A DNA stretch of 64,000 nucleotides, from contig NZ_JAGIOI010000001.1 of NCBI RefSeq assembly GCF_017876675.1, positions 2,046,001 through 2,110,000 of the forward strand, given 5' to 3'. The notes beneath the pieces are model-generated. The model ran no database searches and was not told the DNA's origin. It worked only from the letters and a program-made list of their open reading frames with translations. The stretch comes from Arthrobacter stackebrandtii. GTDB lineage: Bacteria > Actinomycetota > Actinomycetes > Actinomycetales > Micrococcaceae. Below, piece after piece: positions 1 through 9,317 of the stretch (position 1 is its first letter; each line of letters begins with the position of its first letter). Made by a program: the position numbers and the translations under genes.

Positions 1-135
1 CTGGTGCTGGTCGGCACCATGTGGGGGCAGCGGCTGGAGCTGGGCAGGGCGCCCAAGGCCCAGGCCGGCGAAGCAACTCCGGGCGAGGCAGGCGCCAGTC
101 GCGAGGGCGGGGAAATCAAGGATCCGGCGTTGTAG
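1..135 (+). CDS. C-terminal end of an unidentified protein (5' truncated by window edge)
   Basis: Frame 1 is open from the first base to a TAG at 133-135, giving 44 residues. They begin with a short hydrophobic run (Leu-Val-Leu-Val-Gly) and continue into a hydrophilic Ala/Gly/Glu-rich tail. This would suit the last membrane segment and cytoplasmic tail of a transporter, but too little is present to name a family. The open frame and the hairpin about 40 bases downstream are the only support. Confidence 0.4.
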   Translation: MVLVGTMWGQRLELGRAPKAQAGEATPGEAGASREGGEIKDPAL

Positions 136-176
136 GTGCCGAGCCTTGTCCATGCGCGGGGTTCCGCACAAGTCAC

Positions 177-209
177 GCGCATGCGGCCCGGTTTACTTTG
201 GGCATGCGC
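177..209 (+). terminator. Candidate hairpin terminator
   Basis: GCGCATGC (177-184) is repeated inverted as GCATGCGC (202-209) around a 17-base loop, in the gap between the truncated plus-strand gene and the convergent permease. No T-run follows, so a terminator role is inferred from position. The rest of the 136-315 gap shows nothing else. Confidence 0.3.
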
Positions 210-315
210 CAGCCAGGCCGCCTGCACGGCGCAGCAGTCGTGGTGGCGCAGTGGAGCACCTCAGGCAGGCGCAGGTCCAAAGTCGGTCGGGCAGGCGCCG
301 GCCCAAGCCGGGCGG

Positions 316-1755
316 CTACGCGCCGGCGGCCGCAACAGGAATCTGCTCAGCCACGGCGGCAGGCGGGGTCTCGTCGATGAGGTCGGGCCGGCGTCGTCCA
401 TCACCGCGTACCCACAGCTTGAACGCAACAGCCAGCAGCACCAGCCAGGCCGTGCCCACGTACAGGGCTGTTCGGGTGTCGGGGTAGACGCCCAGCAGCA
501 CGATGATGCCCAGCATGAACACACCCGTCAGGATCGAGGCCAGCGGCCAGAACGGGACCGGGAACGCGGACGGGGCCAGGCGGTTGCGGGCGATCTCGCG
601 CTTCATGGCCACGTGCGAGGCCAGGATCATGATCCACACCCACACCGTGGCGAACGTGGCGATGGAGGCGATCAGCAGGAACACGTCCTCGGGGATCGTG
701 GCATTCAGGACCACGCCCACCAGCAGCACGCCGGTCATGAGCATCACGGTCAGCCACGGGACGCCGCGCTTGGAGATCCGGCCAAAGGCGGCCGGCGCAT
801 GCCCCTGCTGCGAGAGGCCGAAGAGGACGCGGCCGGCGCCGAAGATGTCGGAGTTGATGGCGGAAAGGGCCGCGGTGATGACCACGGCGTTGAGGATGTG
901 TGCGGCCAGGGGAATGCCCAGGGCGTCGAAAATCTGCACGAACGGGCTGGTTTCGCCGGTGATTTTGTCCCACGGGACCAGGCTCATGAGCACGCCCAGA
1001 GTCAGCACGTAGAACAGCAGGATGCGCAGCGGGACCGTGTTGACCGCTGCCGGGATGGACTTGCCGGGGTTCTGCGCCTCGCCCGCGGTGACCCCGATGG
1101 TTTCTATGCCGCCAAAGGCAAACATCACGACGGCGAACGCGGCCAGGAGCCCGACCCACCCGTTGGGAAGGAACCCGCCGTTGTTGACGAGGTTGCCCAG
1201 GCCCGCGGTGGCTGCGCCGTCGATCTGGAAACCAAGCACGATGATGGCCGCACCGCCGGCGATCATGGCGATGATGGCGGAGACCTTCACCAGGGTGAAC
1301 CAGAACTCCAGCTCGCCAAAGACCTTCACGCTGAGCAGGTTGATGGCCGCCAGGAAGAAGATGATGGCCAGGATCCAGATCCAGCGCGGCACGTCGTGGA
1401 ACCAGAAGCCCATGTAGATGCTGAAGGCCGTTACGTCGGCGATGGCCACGATGGCCATTTCAAAGACATATGTCCAACCGGTTATGAATCCCGCGAGCGG
1501 GCCGAGGTAGCGGCTGGCGTACTGGCCGAAGGAGCCGGAGACGGGGTGGCGCACGGCGAGCTCGCCCAGCGCACGCATGACCATGAACACGGCCGCGCCG
1601 GCAATGATGTAGGCCAGCAGGACCGCCGGTCCGGCCTTCTGGATGGCACTCGAGGAGCCGTAGAACAAGCCGGTGCCGATGGCCGAGCCCAGCGCCATGA
1701 AGCGGATGTGGCGGGCGTTCAACCCGCGGGTGAGGACGGATCCCTTGGTGTTCAT
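316..1755 (-). CDS. Amino acid permease, APC superfamily AAT family (ProY/HutT-like)
   Basis: A 479-residue polytopic membrane protein that should import an amino acid with protons. The family motif Gly-Ser-Ala-Ile-Gly-Thr-Gly-Leu lies near residues 23-30, followed by about twelve hydrophobic segments and a short charged C-terminus. Long stretches (for example [19 protein letters not shown] and [18 protein letters not shown]) recall Escherichia coli ProY and histidine permeases of the HutT type. I chose the ATG at 1755, preceded by a GAAAG-type ribosome site, because residues upstream of it do not look like this family. It is divergent from an IclR regulator. HutH and a HutG-like enzyme lie 9-15 kb away, so histidine is a reasonable guess at the substrate. 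The family is secure and the substrate is inferred. Confidence 0.85.
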   Translation of the reverse strand: MNTKGSVLTRGLNARHIRFMALGSAIGTGLFYGSSSAIQKAGPAVLLAYIIAGAAVFMVMRALGELAVRHPVSGSFGQYASRYLGPLAGFITGWTYVFEMAIVAIADVTAFSIYMGFWFHDVPRWIWILAIIFFLAAINLLSVKVFGELEFWFTLVKVSAIIAMIAGGAAIIVLGFQIDGAATAGLGNLVNNGGFLPNGWVGLLAAFAVVMFAFGGIETIGVTAGEAQNPGKSIPAAVNTVPLRILLFYVLTLGVLMSLVPWDKITGETSPFVQIFDALGIPLAAHILNAVVITAALSAINSDIFGAGRVLFGLSQQGHAPAAFGRISKRGVPWLTVMLMTGVLLVGVVLNATIPEDVFLLIASIATFATVWVWIMILASHVAMKREIARNRLAPSAFPVPFWPLASILTGVFMLGIIVLLGVYPDTRTALYVGTAWLVLLAVAFKLWVRGDGRRRPDLIDETPPAAVAEQIPVAAAGA

Positions 1756-1903
1756 GCGTGAGCTTTCTAACACAAAGTGCTGGGTGGCCGGCGTCTCAGT
1801 GGGCGCGTGGGGCGTGAGGGGTGTCACGGAATGGGGCGAAAAGGGGCGGAAAATGGCCCGTGTGAGGCCAAAATCTGGGATTTCAGACGCCAGTATTCTA
1901 TAT

Positions 1904-1930
1904 TGGGCAGGAGCCCATGGCGATTTGGGC
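1904..1930. promoter_or_regulatory. Candidate operator between permease and IclR genes
   Basis: TGGGC and GCCCA form a perfect inverted repeat with a 4-base spacer (1904-1917), and a further TGGGC at 1926-1930 pairs with the same GCCCA. The site lies just upstream of the IclR start and within the divergent promoter region, where an autoregulating IclR protein would bind. The arms are only 5 bp, so this is tentative. Confidence 0.22.
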
Positions 1931-1946
1931 CAACGATGGGGGGACC

Positions 1947-2741
1947 ATGACATCCACTGAACGCAAGCCCTCCAAGGTGCCGGCCGCGGAAAACACGCTG
2001 CGCATCCTGAAACTCCTCTCCTCCAAGCGGGGACCGCTCGCAGCCTCCACCATCGCCGCCACGCTGGAGCTGCCCCGCTCCAGCGTCTACCACCTGCTGG
2101 GCGTCATGGAGCAGAGCGGCTTCATCATGCACCTCCACGAGGAGCAGCGCTACGGGCTGGGAGTGGCCGCGTTTGAGCTCAGCAGCGCCTATTCCCGGCA
2201 GGAGCCGCTGTCCCGCCTGGGCCGGCCGCTGCTGGCCGCACTGGTGGACAGGATCGGTGAAAGCGCCCACCTTGCCGTGCTGCACGGGCGCGACGTGCTG
2301 TACATCGTCGAGGAGCGGGCCAAGAACCGCCCGTCCCTGGTGACCGACGTCGGCGTGCGGCTGCCCAGCCACCTCACCGCCAGCGGCCGGGCCATCCTTG
2401 CGGCGATGCCCAAGTCCCAGGTCCGCGCACTGTACCCGAACGCGGAGGCGTTTAGCGCGCTGACCGAGGTGCCCAACCCGATCAGCAAGTACTCCACGCT
2501 CTCGGCGCACCTGGACCAGGTGCGGATCAGGGGCTATTCCACCGAAAGCGGGGAGGTCACCCCGGGATTTTCCTCCGTCGCCGCCGCCGTGACGGACCAC
2601 CGGGGCTGGCCGGTCGCCGCCGTCGCCGTGACGTTCCTGGAGGAGAAGGTGGCCGCCGACCAGTGGGCCGCCCTGGCGGCCCGGGTCACCAAGGTTGCCG
2701 GGGAGCTTTCAACCCGGATCTACGGCCGCCCCGCAAGCTGA
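1947..2741 (+). CDS. IclR-family transcriptional regulator
   Basis: 264 residues from the ATG at 1947, which follows a G-rich ribosome site. An upstream in-frame start at 1917 is less likely because it would add residues foreign to the family. The N-terminal winged helix-turn-helix covers roughly residues 10-70 ([13 protein letters not shown], then [17 protein letters not shown]), followed by the IclR effector-binding domain ([12 protein letters not shown], and [16 protein letters not shown] near the C-terminus). It is transcribed away from the amino acid permease and most likely controls it. In Corynebacterium glutamicum the histidine-utilisation regulator HutR is an IclR protein, which fits the permease and hut genes here. 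The effector is not known from sequence. Confidence 0.88.
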   Translation: MTSTERKPSKVPAAENTLRILKLLSSKRGPLAASTIAATLELPRSSVYHLLGVMEQSGFIMHLHEEQRYGLGVAAFELSSAYSRQEPLSRLGRPLLAALVDRIGESAHLAVLHGRDVLYIVEERAKNRPSLVTDVGVRLPSHLTASGRAILAAMPKSQVRALYPNAEAFSALTEVPNPISKYSTLSAHLDQVRIRGYSTESGEVTPGFSSVAAAVTDHRGWPVAAVAVTFLEEKVAADQWAALAARVTKVAGELSTRIYGRPAS

Positions 2742-2783
2742 TGGTGGGATGCGGGGGCGGTTGGGCCCGACGGCGGCCGGCCG

Positions 2784-3800
2784 TCAGGCGGAATCCCTGA
2801 CAACCAGCTCGGTGGGCAGCGTGACGGCTGAGGGCAGTTCCCCCTTGATGGCACCCAGCAGCAGGCGCACCATTTCAGCACTGATCCGCTCGAACGGCTG
2901 CCGGATGGTGGTCAACGGCGGGTGTGCGCTGGCCGACGGCGCGATGTCGTCAAAGCCGCCGACCGCAACATCCTCCGGCACCCGGATGCCTGCGGCGGCC
3001 AAATGGTCCATGGCACCGAGCGCCATGAGGTCGTTGGCGGCAAAGACTGCGTCGAGGTCCGGGGCCGCGGCCAGGAGCTGCGCCATGGCCGCGGCGCCGC
3101 TCTCCCGGCTGTAGTCGCCGGCTCCCACGAGCTGCTCCTGGAACTGGGCGCCCTGGTCGTCGCGGTAGGCGCTGAGCCTCCGGATGCCGCCCGAGGTGTC
3201 CTGCGGGCCGGTGATGGTTGCGATCTTTGTCCGGCCCAGGCTGCGCAGGTGCTCGAGCATGTCCCTGGCGCCCGTGTAGTCGTCGGCCGCCACGTACCCC
3301 ATTTTGCGTTCGAAGCCGAGTGGCACGCCGCAGGAAATGGCGGGCACCCGCGCGTCGATGATGTTGGAGATGATGTCCGTCCTGTTGGCATGGGCTGAAA
3401 CCAGCAGGACCCCGTCAACATGTCCGGCCGTGATGAAGTCGTTGGCGCGACGCTGTTCGTCCTCCGTGCCGGCCAGGATCAGCACCAGCGGAATGTCATG
3501 CACAGCCAGTGCATCGGCTGCGCCGCGCATCAGGACCGCAAAGTTGGGGTCCTCAAACAGCTTGTCGTGGGATTCCGTGAGCAGGAACGCCACAGAGTTT
3601 GCCCTGTTGGTGGCCAGGCTGCGGGCATGCGGGTTGACCCGGTAGCCGGTTTTCTTGATGGCTGCATTGACTGCTGCCAGTGCCTCGGGGCTGACCCAGT
3701 GCCCGCCGTTGAGCACGCGGGAAACAGTTCCCCGGGACACGCCGGCCGCCGCCGCGACGTCGTCGATTCTGGGGCGGGGGCGTTTGGTGGGCGGCGTCAT
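2784..3800 (-). CDS. LacI-family regulator of the galactan/beta-galactoside locus
   Basis: 338 residues with the usual LacI layout: DNA-binding helix-turn-helix at about residues 10-35 (IDDVAAAAGVSRGTVSRVLN), hinge helix near 50-65, then a periplasmic-binding-like sugar domain ending in LTTIRQPFERI and LPTELVVRDS. The ATG at 3800 has no strong ribosome site. It starts 22 bp downstream of the sugar permease stop, so it is probably the last gene of the binding protein-permease-permease operon. It likely represses that operon and the divergent galactosidase genes, with a galactose-containing oligosaccharide as inducer. A 6-bp-stem hairpin at 2769-2785 overlaps its stop and separates it from the convergent IclR gene. 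Confidence 0.88.
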   Translation of the reverse strand: MTPPTKRPRPRIDDVAAAAGVSRGTVSRVLNGGHWVSPEALAAVNAAIKKTGYRVNPHARSLATNRANSVAFLLTESHDKLFEDPNFAVLMRGAADALAVHDIPLVLILAGTEDEQRRANDFITAGHVDGVLLVSAHANRTDIISNIIDARVPAISCGVPLGFERKMGYVAADDYTGARDMLEHLRSLGRTKIATITGPQDTSGGIRRLSAYRDDQGAQFQEQLVGAGDYSRESGAAAMAQLLAAAPDLDAVFAANDLMALGAMDHLAAAGIRVPEDVAVGGFDDIAPSASAHPPLTTIRQPFERISAEMVRLLLGAIKGELPSAVTLPTELVVRDSA

Positions 3801-3822
3801 GAGAAGAGCATATCTGGCCGGT

Positions 3823-4677
3823 TCATGCCTTGACCGCGCCCGCTGCCAGATCCACGCGCCAGTACCGCTGGAGCAGGAGGAACAGGAGGATCAGCGGAAT
3901 GATGGAAAGCAGCGCCCCGGCCAGCACGAGTGTGTACATGGCAGGGGCCGTGGCGCCCTGGTTCAGCAGGCCGTTGAGGCCCACGGTGATGGGGAACAGC
4001 TGGTCGTTGCCGAGCATGATGTAGGGCAGCATGAAGTTGTTCCACACGGCGACGAACTGGAACAGGAAGATCGTGACCAGGCCGGGGAGCATCATGGGAA
4101 CGGCGATCCGGTTGAAGATGTACAGTTCCTTGGCGCCTTCCGTGCGGGCGGCCTCGATGACGTCGTTGGGTACGGCGGCCGCCGCGTAGATCCGGGCCAG
4201 GTAGATGCCGTAGGGGCTGATGATCTGGGGGAGCAGGACCGACCAGTAGGTGTTGGTCAGCCCCACCTGGGCCAGCATGAGGTACTGCGGGATGGCAAGG
4301 ATGACGCCGGGCACCAGGACGCCCATGAGCAGCACCTTGAAGATGCCGGCCTTTCCGGGGAAATCAAACTTGGCCAGGACATATCCGGACAGCGCGGAAA
4401 CCCAGGTGGAGAGGATGGCGCCCACGCCGGCGTAGATGGCCGTGTTCATCATCCAGCGCCAGAAGAGCCCATCGCGGTACTGCGTCAGGTCCACGATGTT
4501 GTCCCACAGGTGGGTGCTCGGGGCCAGGGTGAACGTGGAGAACAGCTGGGAGCTGTCCTTGGAGGCGGCTGCAACGACCCAGATGATGGGGAACAGGCAG
4601 TACAGGGCGCCGAGGAGGAGGATGCCCGTTGAGATGGCGCTGGGCTTTTCCCTGGTGGCCATGGTGGCAGTGCTCAA
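3823..4677 (-). CDS. Sugar ABC transporter inner-membrane subunit (MalG type)
   Basis: A 284-residue permease of the carbohydrate CUT1 class with about six membrane helices. The cytoplasmic EAA loop is seen as VIEAARTEGAKELYIFNRIAVP, the contact with the ATPase. I prefer the TTG at 4677, two bases after the upstream stop, because AGGAG sits 8 bases before it. The next ATG, at 4662, is poorly spaced from that site. No ATPase gene lies nearby, so a shared MsiK/MalK-type ATPase encoded elsewhere is expected, as is common in actinobacteria. The neighbouring GH42 and GH53 enzymes imply uptake of galacto-oligosaccharides. Confidence 0.87.
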   Translation of the reverse strand: MSTATMATREKPSAISTGILLLGALYCLFPIIWVVAAASKDSSQLFSTFTLAPSTHLWDNIVDLTQYRDGLFWRWMMNTAIYAGVGAILSTWVSALSGYVLAKFDFPGKAGIFKVLLMGVLVPGVILAIPQYLMLAQVGLTNTYWSVLLPQIISPYGIYLARIYAAAAVPNDVIEAARTEGAKELYIFNRIAVPMMLPGLVTIFLFQFVAVWNNFMLPYIMLGNDQLFPITVGLNGLLNQGATAPAMYTLVLAGALLSIIPLILLFLLLQRYWRVDLAAGAVKA

Positions 4678-4679
4678 GG

Positions 4680-5651
4680 CTAGTTCTCCTGTCCGAAGGC
4701 CCGCTTCTGCACGATGCGCAGGAAGAGGAACGAAATAATGAACGTTGCGGCGGCGATGACGATGCTGGTGGCCGACGCCGAGTAAATGTCGTTGCGAGTG
4801 AACGCGTCCCGGTAGACCAGCATGAGTGGGGACCAGCTCGTGGACAGGCTGTTCGCCAACGGCCGCAGCGTGGTGGGCTCGGCAAACACCTGGAGGGTGG
4901 CGATCATGGAGAACAGGCCCGTCATGACCAGGGCCGGGGCAACGATGGGAATCTTGATGCGCAGCGCCGTCTGGACCTCCGAGGCGCCGTCCAGCTTGGC
5001 AGCCTCGTAGATTTCGCTGGGCACCGCCTTGAGGGAGGTGTAGATGACGATCATGTTGAAGCCCACGCCGCCCCACAGGGCAATGTTGGCGATGGCAAAC
5101 GTGACCAGTTCCGGCGACATCAGCGAGGGGACCGCCCAGCCGAGCCGGTCAAAGATGTAGAGGATGGGGCTGACGTCGGGCAGGTAAAGGAAACCCCACA
5201 GCAGGGAGCTGATGACGGCCGGGACGGCATAGGGCAGGAAAATTGCCGTGCGGGAGAAGGCGCCGGCGCGGGTCCTGCGTGAATCCAGGAGGAGCGCAAA
5301 GAGCAGGGCCAGGCCAAGCATCAGCGGGATCAGGATGAGCCCATAGGCCAGCACCCGCAGCACACTGGCGCCGAACTCGGGGTCCGTCAGTGTATTGACG
5401 TAGTTCTCCAGGCCCGCAAAGACCTGGGTCGTGGAACCCTTGCCCAGGCCCAGCCCGCTGACCTTCTTTTTCTGGAAGCTGAGGAAAAAGGTGTAGGCAA
5501 TGGGGGCGGCCATGAACACCACGAACAGGACGATGGCCGGCGCCAGCATGGCGTAGGGCGTGAGAATGCGGGTCTTGGCATTCTTGCCCCGGGGGGAGGT
5601 CTTGGGCGGTGCGCCAGGTTCCTGGCGGATCCGTGTTGCGGTCTGTGCCAC
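4680..5651 (-). CDS. Sugar ABC transporter inner-membrane subunit (MalF type)
   Basis: 323 residues. A charged N-terminal tail is followed by a first helix (residues about 32-55) and a domain with five further helices. The EAA loop reads EIYEAAKLDGASEVQTALRI, typical of MalF-like partners. It pairs with the MalG-type gene two to three bases downstream and follows the binding-protein gene after a 94-bp gap that holds a strong hairpin. Together they form the membrane channel of the proposed galacto-oligosaccharide importer. Confidence 0.88.
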   Translation of the reverse strand: MAQTATRIRQEPGAPPKTSPRGKNAKTRILTPYAMLAPAIVLFVVFMAAPIAYTFFLSFQKKKVSGLGLGKGSTTQVFAGLENYVNTLTDPEFGASVLRVLAYGLILIPLMLGLALLFALLLDSRRTRAGAFSRTAIFLPYAVPAVISSLLWGFLYLPDVSPILYIFDRLGWAVPSLMSPELVTFAIANIALWGGVGFNMIVIYTSLKAVPSEIYEAAKLDGASEVQTALRIKIPIVAPALVMTGLFSMIATLQVFAEPTTLRPLANSLSTSWSPLMLVYRDAFTRNDIYSASATSIVIAAATFIISFLFLRIVQKRAFGQEN

Positions 5652-5692
5652 GGCTGGTCCTTCTTCGTGTCAGTGCTGATGGTGGTGGGGGA

Positions 5693-5726
5693 GCGCTGCG
5701 GGGAGGCTGGAGCCTTCCCGCAGCGC
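5693..5726 (-). terminator. Intercistronic hairpin after the binding-protein gene
   Basis: Two 15-base arms (5693-5707 and 5712-5726) pair at 14 of 15 positions, with a TGGA loop, between the binding-protein stop and the first permease start. There is no T-run, so it more likely protects the upstream mRNA or partly stops transcription, giving more binding protein than permease. This role is known for maltose-type operons and is inferred here. Confidence 0.6.
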
Positions 5727-5745
5727 GGGTCGCCTTGTGGGCGTG

Positions 5746-7065
5746 CTACTTGACGGTGAAGCCGCTGTTCTTCAGGTCGTCGGTGGTGATGGACTGCATG
5801 TTGCTGACGGCCTTGGCAAAGTCGCTTTGCTTCTTGGACTGTGCCGCCTTGGCAAACTCGTCGTTGTAGGCGCTGTACGCGACGTTCACGTTGGGGCCGT
5901 AGGTGAAGTTGCTGACCGTGGCCGCTGCCTCGGCGATGACGTTGTAGAAGTCCGGCTGGTTGGAGAAGAATGCCGGGGGTTCGGTCAGGGCGGACTTGGC
6001 ACCTGCGGTGTCTGCGGGGTAGATGCCGGTTTCGGCGACCAGGGCCTTGATGGCTTCGGGATCGGTGTTCAGCCAGGTGGCGAATTCGGCGGCGGCGTCG
6101 ACGTTCTTCGACTGTGTTGTCACTGCCGTGGAGGAGCCGCCCCAGTTGCCGGTGGCAGGCTTGGCTGCATCCCACTGCGGCATGGGTGCCACCTTCCACT
6201 TGCCCGCCGTCGACTCGGCGTTGCCGGAGAGGACGCCGGGACCCCAAGCCGCGCTGAGCCAGCCGACCTGCTTTCCCGTGTTCAGTCCCGTGTTCCAGGC
6301 CGGGGTGTACATGGGCTGGTTGTCAATGACGCCCGATTCCACGAGCCCGCCCCAGTAGTTGGCCACCTTCTGGGTGGGCTCCTTGTCGATGTTGACGCTC
6401 CAGGCGTCGCCGTCGATGCCCCACCAGGAGGCGCCGGCCTGCTGCGACATGGCCGTGAACCAGCCGGCGTCATTGGAGGAGAAGGTGCCCAGGAACTGGG
6501 TGGGGTCGGCGTCATGGATGGTCTTGGCGGCGGCCGCGTACTCGTCCCAGGTGGTGGGCACGGACAGGCCGAGGCCTTCAAAGATGTCGGCGCGGTAATA
6601 GAACACCACGGGGCCGGTGTCCTGCGGGACGGCGTACAGGGCGTCCCCGCCGAGTGTGACGGAATCCCAGACGCCGGCGGGGAAGCTGTCCTTGGTCGAA
6701 CCGGCGGCGGTGCCGGAGAGATCGGCGAGTGCATCCGCGGACACCAGCGTGGGGATCTTCTGGTATTCAGCCTGGATCAGGTCGGGGGCGCCGCTGCCGG
6801 CCTTGATGGCAGTAAGAAGTTTTGTTACGGCCGGATCGCCGCCGTCCTGCTTGTTGACGGTGACATGGATGTCCGGGTTTTTCTGGTTCCAGATGTCAAT
6901 CACCTTCTCCAGGTTGGGGGCCCAGGCCCAGTAGGTCAGTTCAACCGACTTGCCGCCGCCGGAACCGCCCGCCTCCGGTGAATTCGCGGGTGTGGAACAG
7001 CCTGTTGCCAGCAATGCCGCTGCCGTGATGATGGCTGCAGCGCCTGCACGGAATGAATAACGCAT
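5746..7065 (-). CDS. Extracellular sugar-binding lipoprotein of an ABC importer
   Basis: A 439-residue solute-binding protein of family 1. The ATG at 7065 follows a near-consensus AAGGAGG site. The signal peptide (residues 1-22) ends in a lipobox-like Ala-Thr-Gly-Cys with Cys23 as the lipid anchor, followed by a flexible Gly/Ser linker. The mature part begins VELTYWAWAPNLEKVIDIWN, the usual first strand-helix of oligosaccharide-binding proteins. It heads an operon with two permeases and a LacI regulator and is divergent from GH42 and GH53 genes, so its ligand is probably a galacto-oligosaccharide released from galactan. The family is secure and the ligand is inferred. Confidence 0.88.
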   Translation of the reverse strand: MRYSFRAGAAAIITAAALLATGCSTPANSPEAGGSGGGKSVELTYWAWAPNLEKVIDIWNQKNPDIHVTVNKQDGGDPAVTKLLTAIKAGSGAPDLIQAEYQKIPTLVSADALADLSGTAAGSTKDSFPAGVWDSVTLGGDALYAVPQDTGPVVFYYRADIFEGLGLSVPTTWDEYAAAAKTIHDADPTQFLGTFSSNDAGWFTAMSQQAGASWWGIDGDAWSVNIDKEPTQKVANYWGGLVESGVIDNQPMYTPAWNTGLNTGKQVGWLSAAWGPGVLSGNAESTAGKWKVAPMPQWDAAKPATGNWGGSSTAVTTQSKNVDAAAEFATWLNTDPEAIKALVAETGIYPADTAGAKSALTEPPAFFSNQPDFYNVIAEAAATVSNFTYGPNVNVAYSAYNDEFAKAAQSKKQSDFAKAVSNMQSITTDDLKNSGFTVK

Positions 7066-7255
7066 GTGTCCTCCTTGAGAATGGCTTCGTTTGACTCGCC
7101 CCACCACCATCGATCCAAACCAAGGCCGCATGACTGTGAGCGGTTTCAGTAATTCACACAATGTGACCTGTGTCAACATCACAATTGCTGTGGACATCTG
7201 AGATATTCCTCTGTGATACTACTGGGAGCGCACACAGTTCAAAGGAGCCACTTTC
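7066..7255. promoter_or_regulatory. Divergent promoter region of the galactan locus
   Basis: The 190 bp between the binding-protein and GH42 genes is less GC-rich than its surroundings and must hold both promoters. A clear dyad, TCACA-CAA-TGTGA, lies at 7154-7166, and TGTGA upstream and TGTG downstream add related half-sites. One or more of these probably bind the LacI regulator encoded at 2784-3800. No perfect 14-bp LacI palindrome of the kind seen at 30970 is present, so the exact operator is uncertain. Confidence 0.45.
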
Positions 7256-9304
7256 ATGACAGACGTTCTCAGCCGCCACCTTCAGGAGCCCTCTGCGGCC
7301 CCGGCGGCAGCCCCGGCACCCTGGCCTTCCGGTCCGGGCAAGATCCGCTACGGCGGTGACTACAACCCGGAGCAGTGGAGCAGGGAGACCTGGGTCGAAG
7401 ACATCTCGCTGATGCAGGAGGCCGGGATCAACCTGGTCAGCATTGGCATCTTCTCCTGGGTGCTGCTCGAACCGTCCGAGGACCGCTACGAGTTCGGCTG
7501 GCTCGATGAGCTGATGGACCTGCTGGGCGGCGCGGGCATTGGCGTCGACCTGGGCACGCCCACGGCTGCCCCGCCCGCCTGGTTCTGGAAAAAATACCCC
7601 CAGGCACTTCCCGTGACCCGAGACGGCGTCCGCCTTGGCGGCGGCTCACGGGGAATGGCCAGCCCCAGCTCGCCGGAATACCGGCGGGCGGCCACCGCCA
7701 TTGCTGAGCAGCTCGCCGTCCGGTACGGCAGCCACCCGGCCCTTGTCATGTGGCACGTCCACAACGAATACGGCGCCCCCGTCAGCGAATCCTACGACGA
7801 CGCCTCGGTGGAGGCCTTCCGCATCTGGCTGCAGAAACGCTATGGCACCCTGGATGACCTCAACGAGGCCTGGGGCACCACCTTCTGGGGCCAGCGCTAC
7901 GGGCAGTGGGATGAAATCGACGCCCCGCGGACCTCGGCCAGCGTCACCAACCAAACACAGCGCCTGGACTTCCGGCGCTTCACCTCCGATGCGCTGCTGC
8001 AGTGCTTCATTGCCGAGCGCAATGTGCTGCGGGCCCACACCCCGGACATCCCCATCACCACCAACTTCATGTCCACGAACTGCCTCTCGGCGGACTACTG
8101 GGCGTGGAGCAGGGAGGTGGACATCGTCTCCAACGACCACTACCTTGTGGCGCAGCGGGAGGACAACCACATCCTGCTCTCCATGGACGCCGACCTGACC
8201 CGTTCCTTTGCCGGAAACCGCCCGTGGATACTCATGGAGCATTCCACCAGTGCCGTCAACTGGCAGGGGCGCAACATCGCCAAGCGCGCCGGGGAAATGG
8301 CCCGCAACAGCACCGCACACGTGGCACGCGGCGCGGACGCCATCATGTTCTTCCAGTTCCGGGCCGCACGCTACGGGGCCGAAAAGTTCCACTCCACGAT
8401 GCTGCCCCAGGCCGGCCGGAACTCCCGCATCTGGCGCGAGGTGGTGGCCCTGGGCGAATCCCTCGACACGCTGTCGGTGGTGCGCGGCTCCACCGTCAAG
8501 GCCAGGGTGGCGCTGCTGTGGGACGTCGAGTCCTTCTGGGCGATGGACCTGGAATGGCGGCCCAGCGACGACCTCGACCACCGCGAACGCATCGAGGCCT
8601 TCTATTCGGAATTGTGGAAGCAGGGTGTCACGGTGGACTTTGCCCACCCTGCCCAGGACCTCTCGCAGTACGACCTCGTGATCGCGCCAAGCCTCTACAT
8701 GGTGGGGGCCGCGGCGGAAGCGAACCTGCGCAGCTACGTGGAAGGGGGCGGACACCTCCTGGTCTCCTACTTCTCCGGGATCGTGGACGCCAATGACTCC
8801 GTCCCGTCAGGCGCCTACCCCGGCGCGCTGCGGGACATCCTTGGCCTGGAAATCCACGAGTTCCTGCCGCTGCGCCTGGACCAGCCGGCGGCGCTGGACA
8901 ACGGCACCTCCGGCACCGTCTGGTCGGAGGAAATCCATGCCGGAACGGCGCAGGTGCTTGCCTCGTTTGCCGGCGGTCCCGCCGCCGGCGGCCCGGCACT
9001 GACCCGCAACCGCCTCGGTGCCGGTGCGGTCTGGTATGTGGCCACCAAGCTGGAAGGCGGCGACCTTGCCAAGCTGCTGTCCGACGTCGTGCGCGGCGCA
9101 GGGCTGGAACCGGTGGACGGGCTGCCGGACGGGCTGGAGGTCGTCACCCGCTCCAACGCCGGGGAGAACTTCACCTTCCTCATCAACCACGCCGACGTTG
9201 ACGCGCCGTTCAACGGCCGGGGAACGGATTTGCTGACCGGCGAGGAGATCGCGGCGACCGTTGTGGTCCCGGCCGGCGGCATCAGGGTCCTGCACGAACA
9301 GTAA
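7256..9304 (+). CDS. GH42 beta-galactosidase
   Basis: 682 residues, the usual size for glycoside hydrolase family 42. The N-terminal TIM barrel begins with YGGDYNPEQW. Within it the acid/base Glu171 lies in His-Asn-Glu-Tyr-Gly, and the probable nucleophile Glu328 in Trp-Ile-Leu-Met-Glu-His. A glutamine-amidotransferase-like trimerisation domain (about residues 415-610) and a small C-terminal beta domain follow. The ATG at 7256 has AAAGGAG upstream. There is no signal peptide, so it acts in the cytoplasm on imported beta-1,4-galacto-oligosaccharides. It is followed after 13 bp by a secreted GH53 galactanase, which defines a complete galactan pathway: outside cleavage, ABC uptake, inside hydrolysis. 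Confidence 0.93.
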   Translation: MTDVLSRHLQEPSAAPAAAPAPWPSGPGKIRYGGDYNPEQWSRETWVEDISLMQEAGINLVSIGIFSWVLLEPSEDRYEFGWLDELMDLLGGAGIGVDLGTPTAAPPAWFWKKYPQALPVTRDGVRLGGGSRGMASPSSPEYRRAATAIAEQLAVRYGSHPALVMWHVHNEYGAPVSESYDDASVEAFRIWLQKRYGTLDDLNEAWGTTFWGQRYGQWDEIDAPRTSASVTNQTQRLDFRRFTSDALLQCFIAERNVLRAHTPDIPITTNFMSTNCLSADYWAWSREVDIVSNDHYLVAQREDNHILLSMDADLTRSFAGNRPWILMEHSTSAVNWQGRNIAKRAGEMARNSTAHVARGADAIMFFQFRAARYGAEKFHSTMLPQAGRNSRIWREVVALGESLDTLSVVRGSTVKARVALLWDVESFWAMDLEWRPSDDLDHRERIEAFYSELWKQGVTVDFAHPAQDLSQYDLVIAPSLYMVGAAAEANLRSYVEGGGHLLVSYFSGIVDANDSVPSGAYPGALRDILGLEIHEFLPLRLDQPAALDNGTSGTVWSEEIHAGTAQVLASFAGGPAAGGPALTRNRLGAGAVWYVATKLEGGDLAKLLSDVVRGAGLEPVDGLPDGLEVVTRSNAGENFTFLINHADVDAPFNGRGTDLLTGEEIAATVVVPAGGIRVLHEQ

Positions 9305-9317
9305 GAAAAGGAATCAC

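Noticed and set aside
136-1761. A 541-codon plus-strand open frame opposite the amino acid permease
   Set aside because: It is rich in His, Gln, Asp and Arg, has no family features and is the antisense shadow of a clear permease gene. Similar long shadows lie opposite most genes here because of high GC.
3823-5076. A longer MalG-type protein starting at 5076
   Set aside because: The frame runs back through the MalF-type gene with unrelated residues. The ribosome site supports the TTG at 4677.
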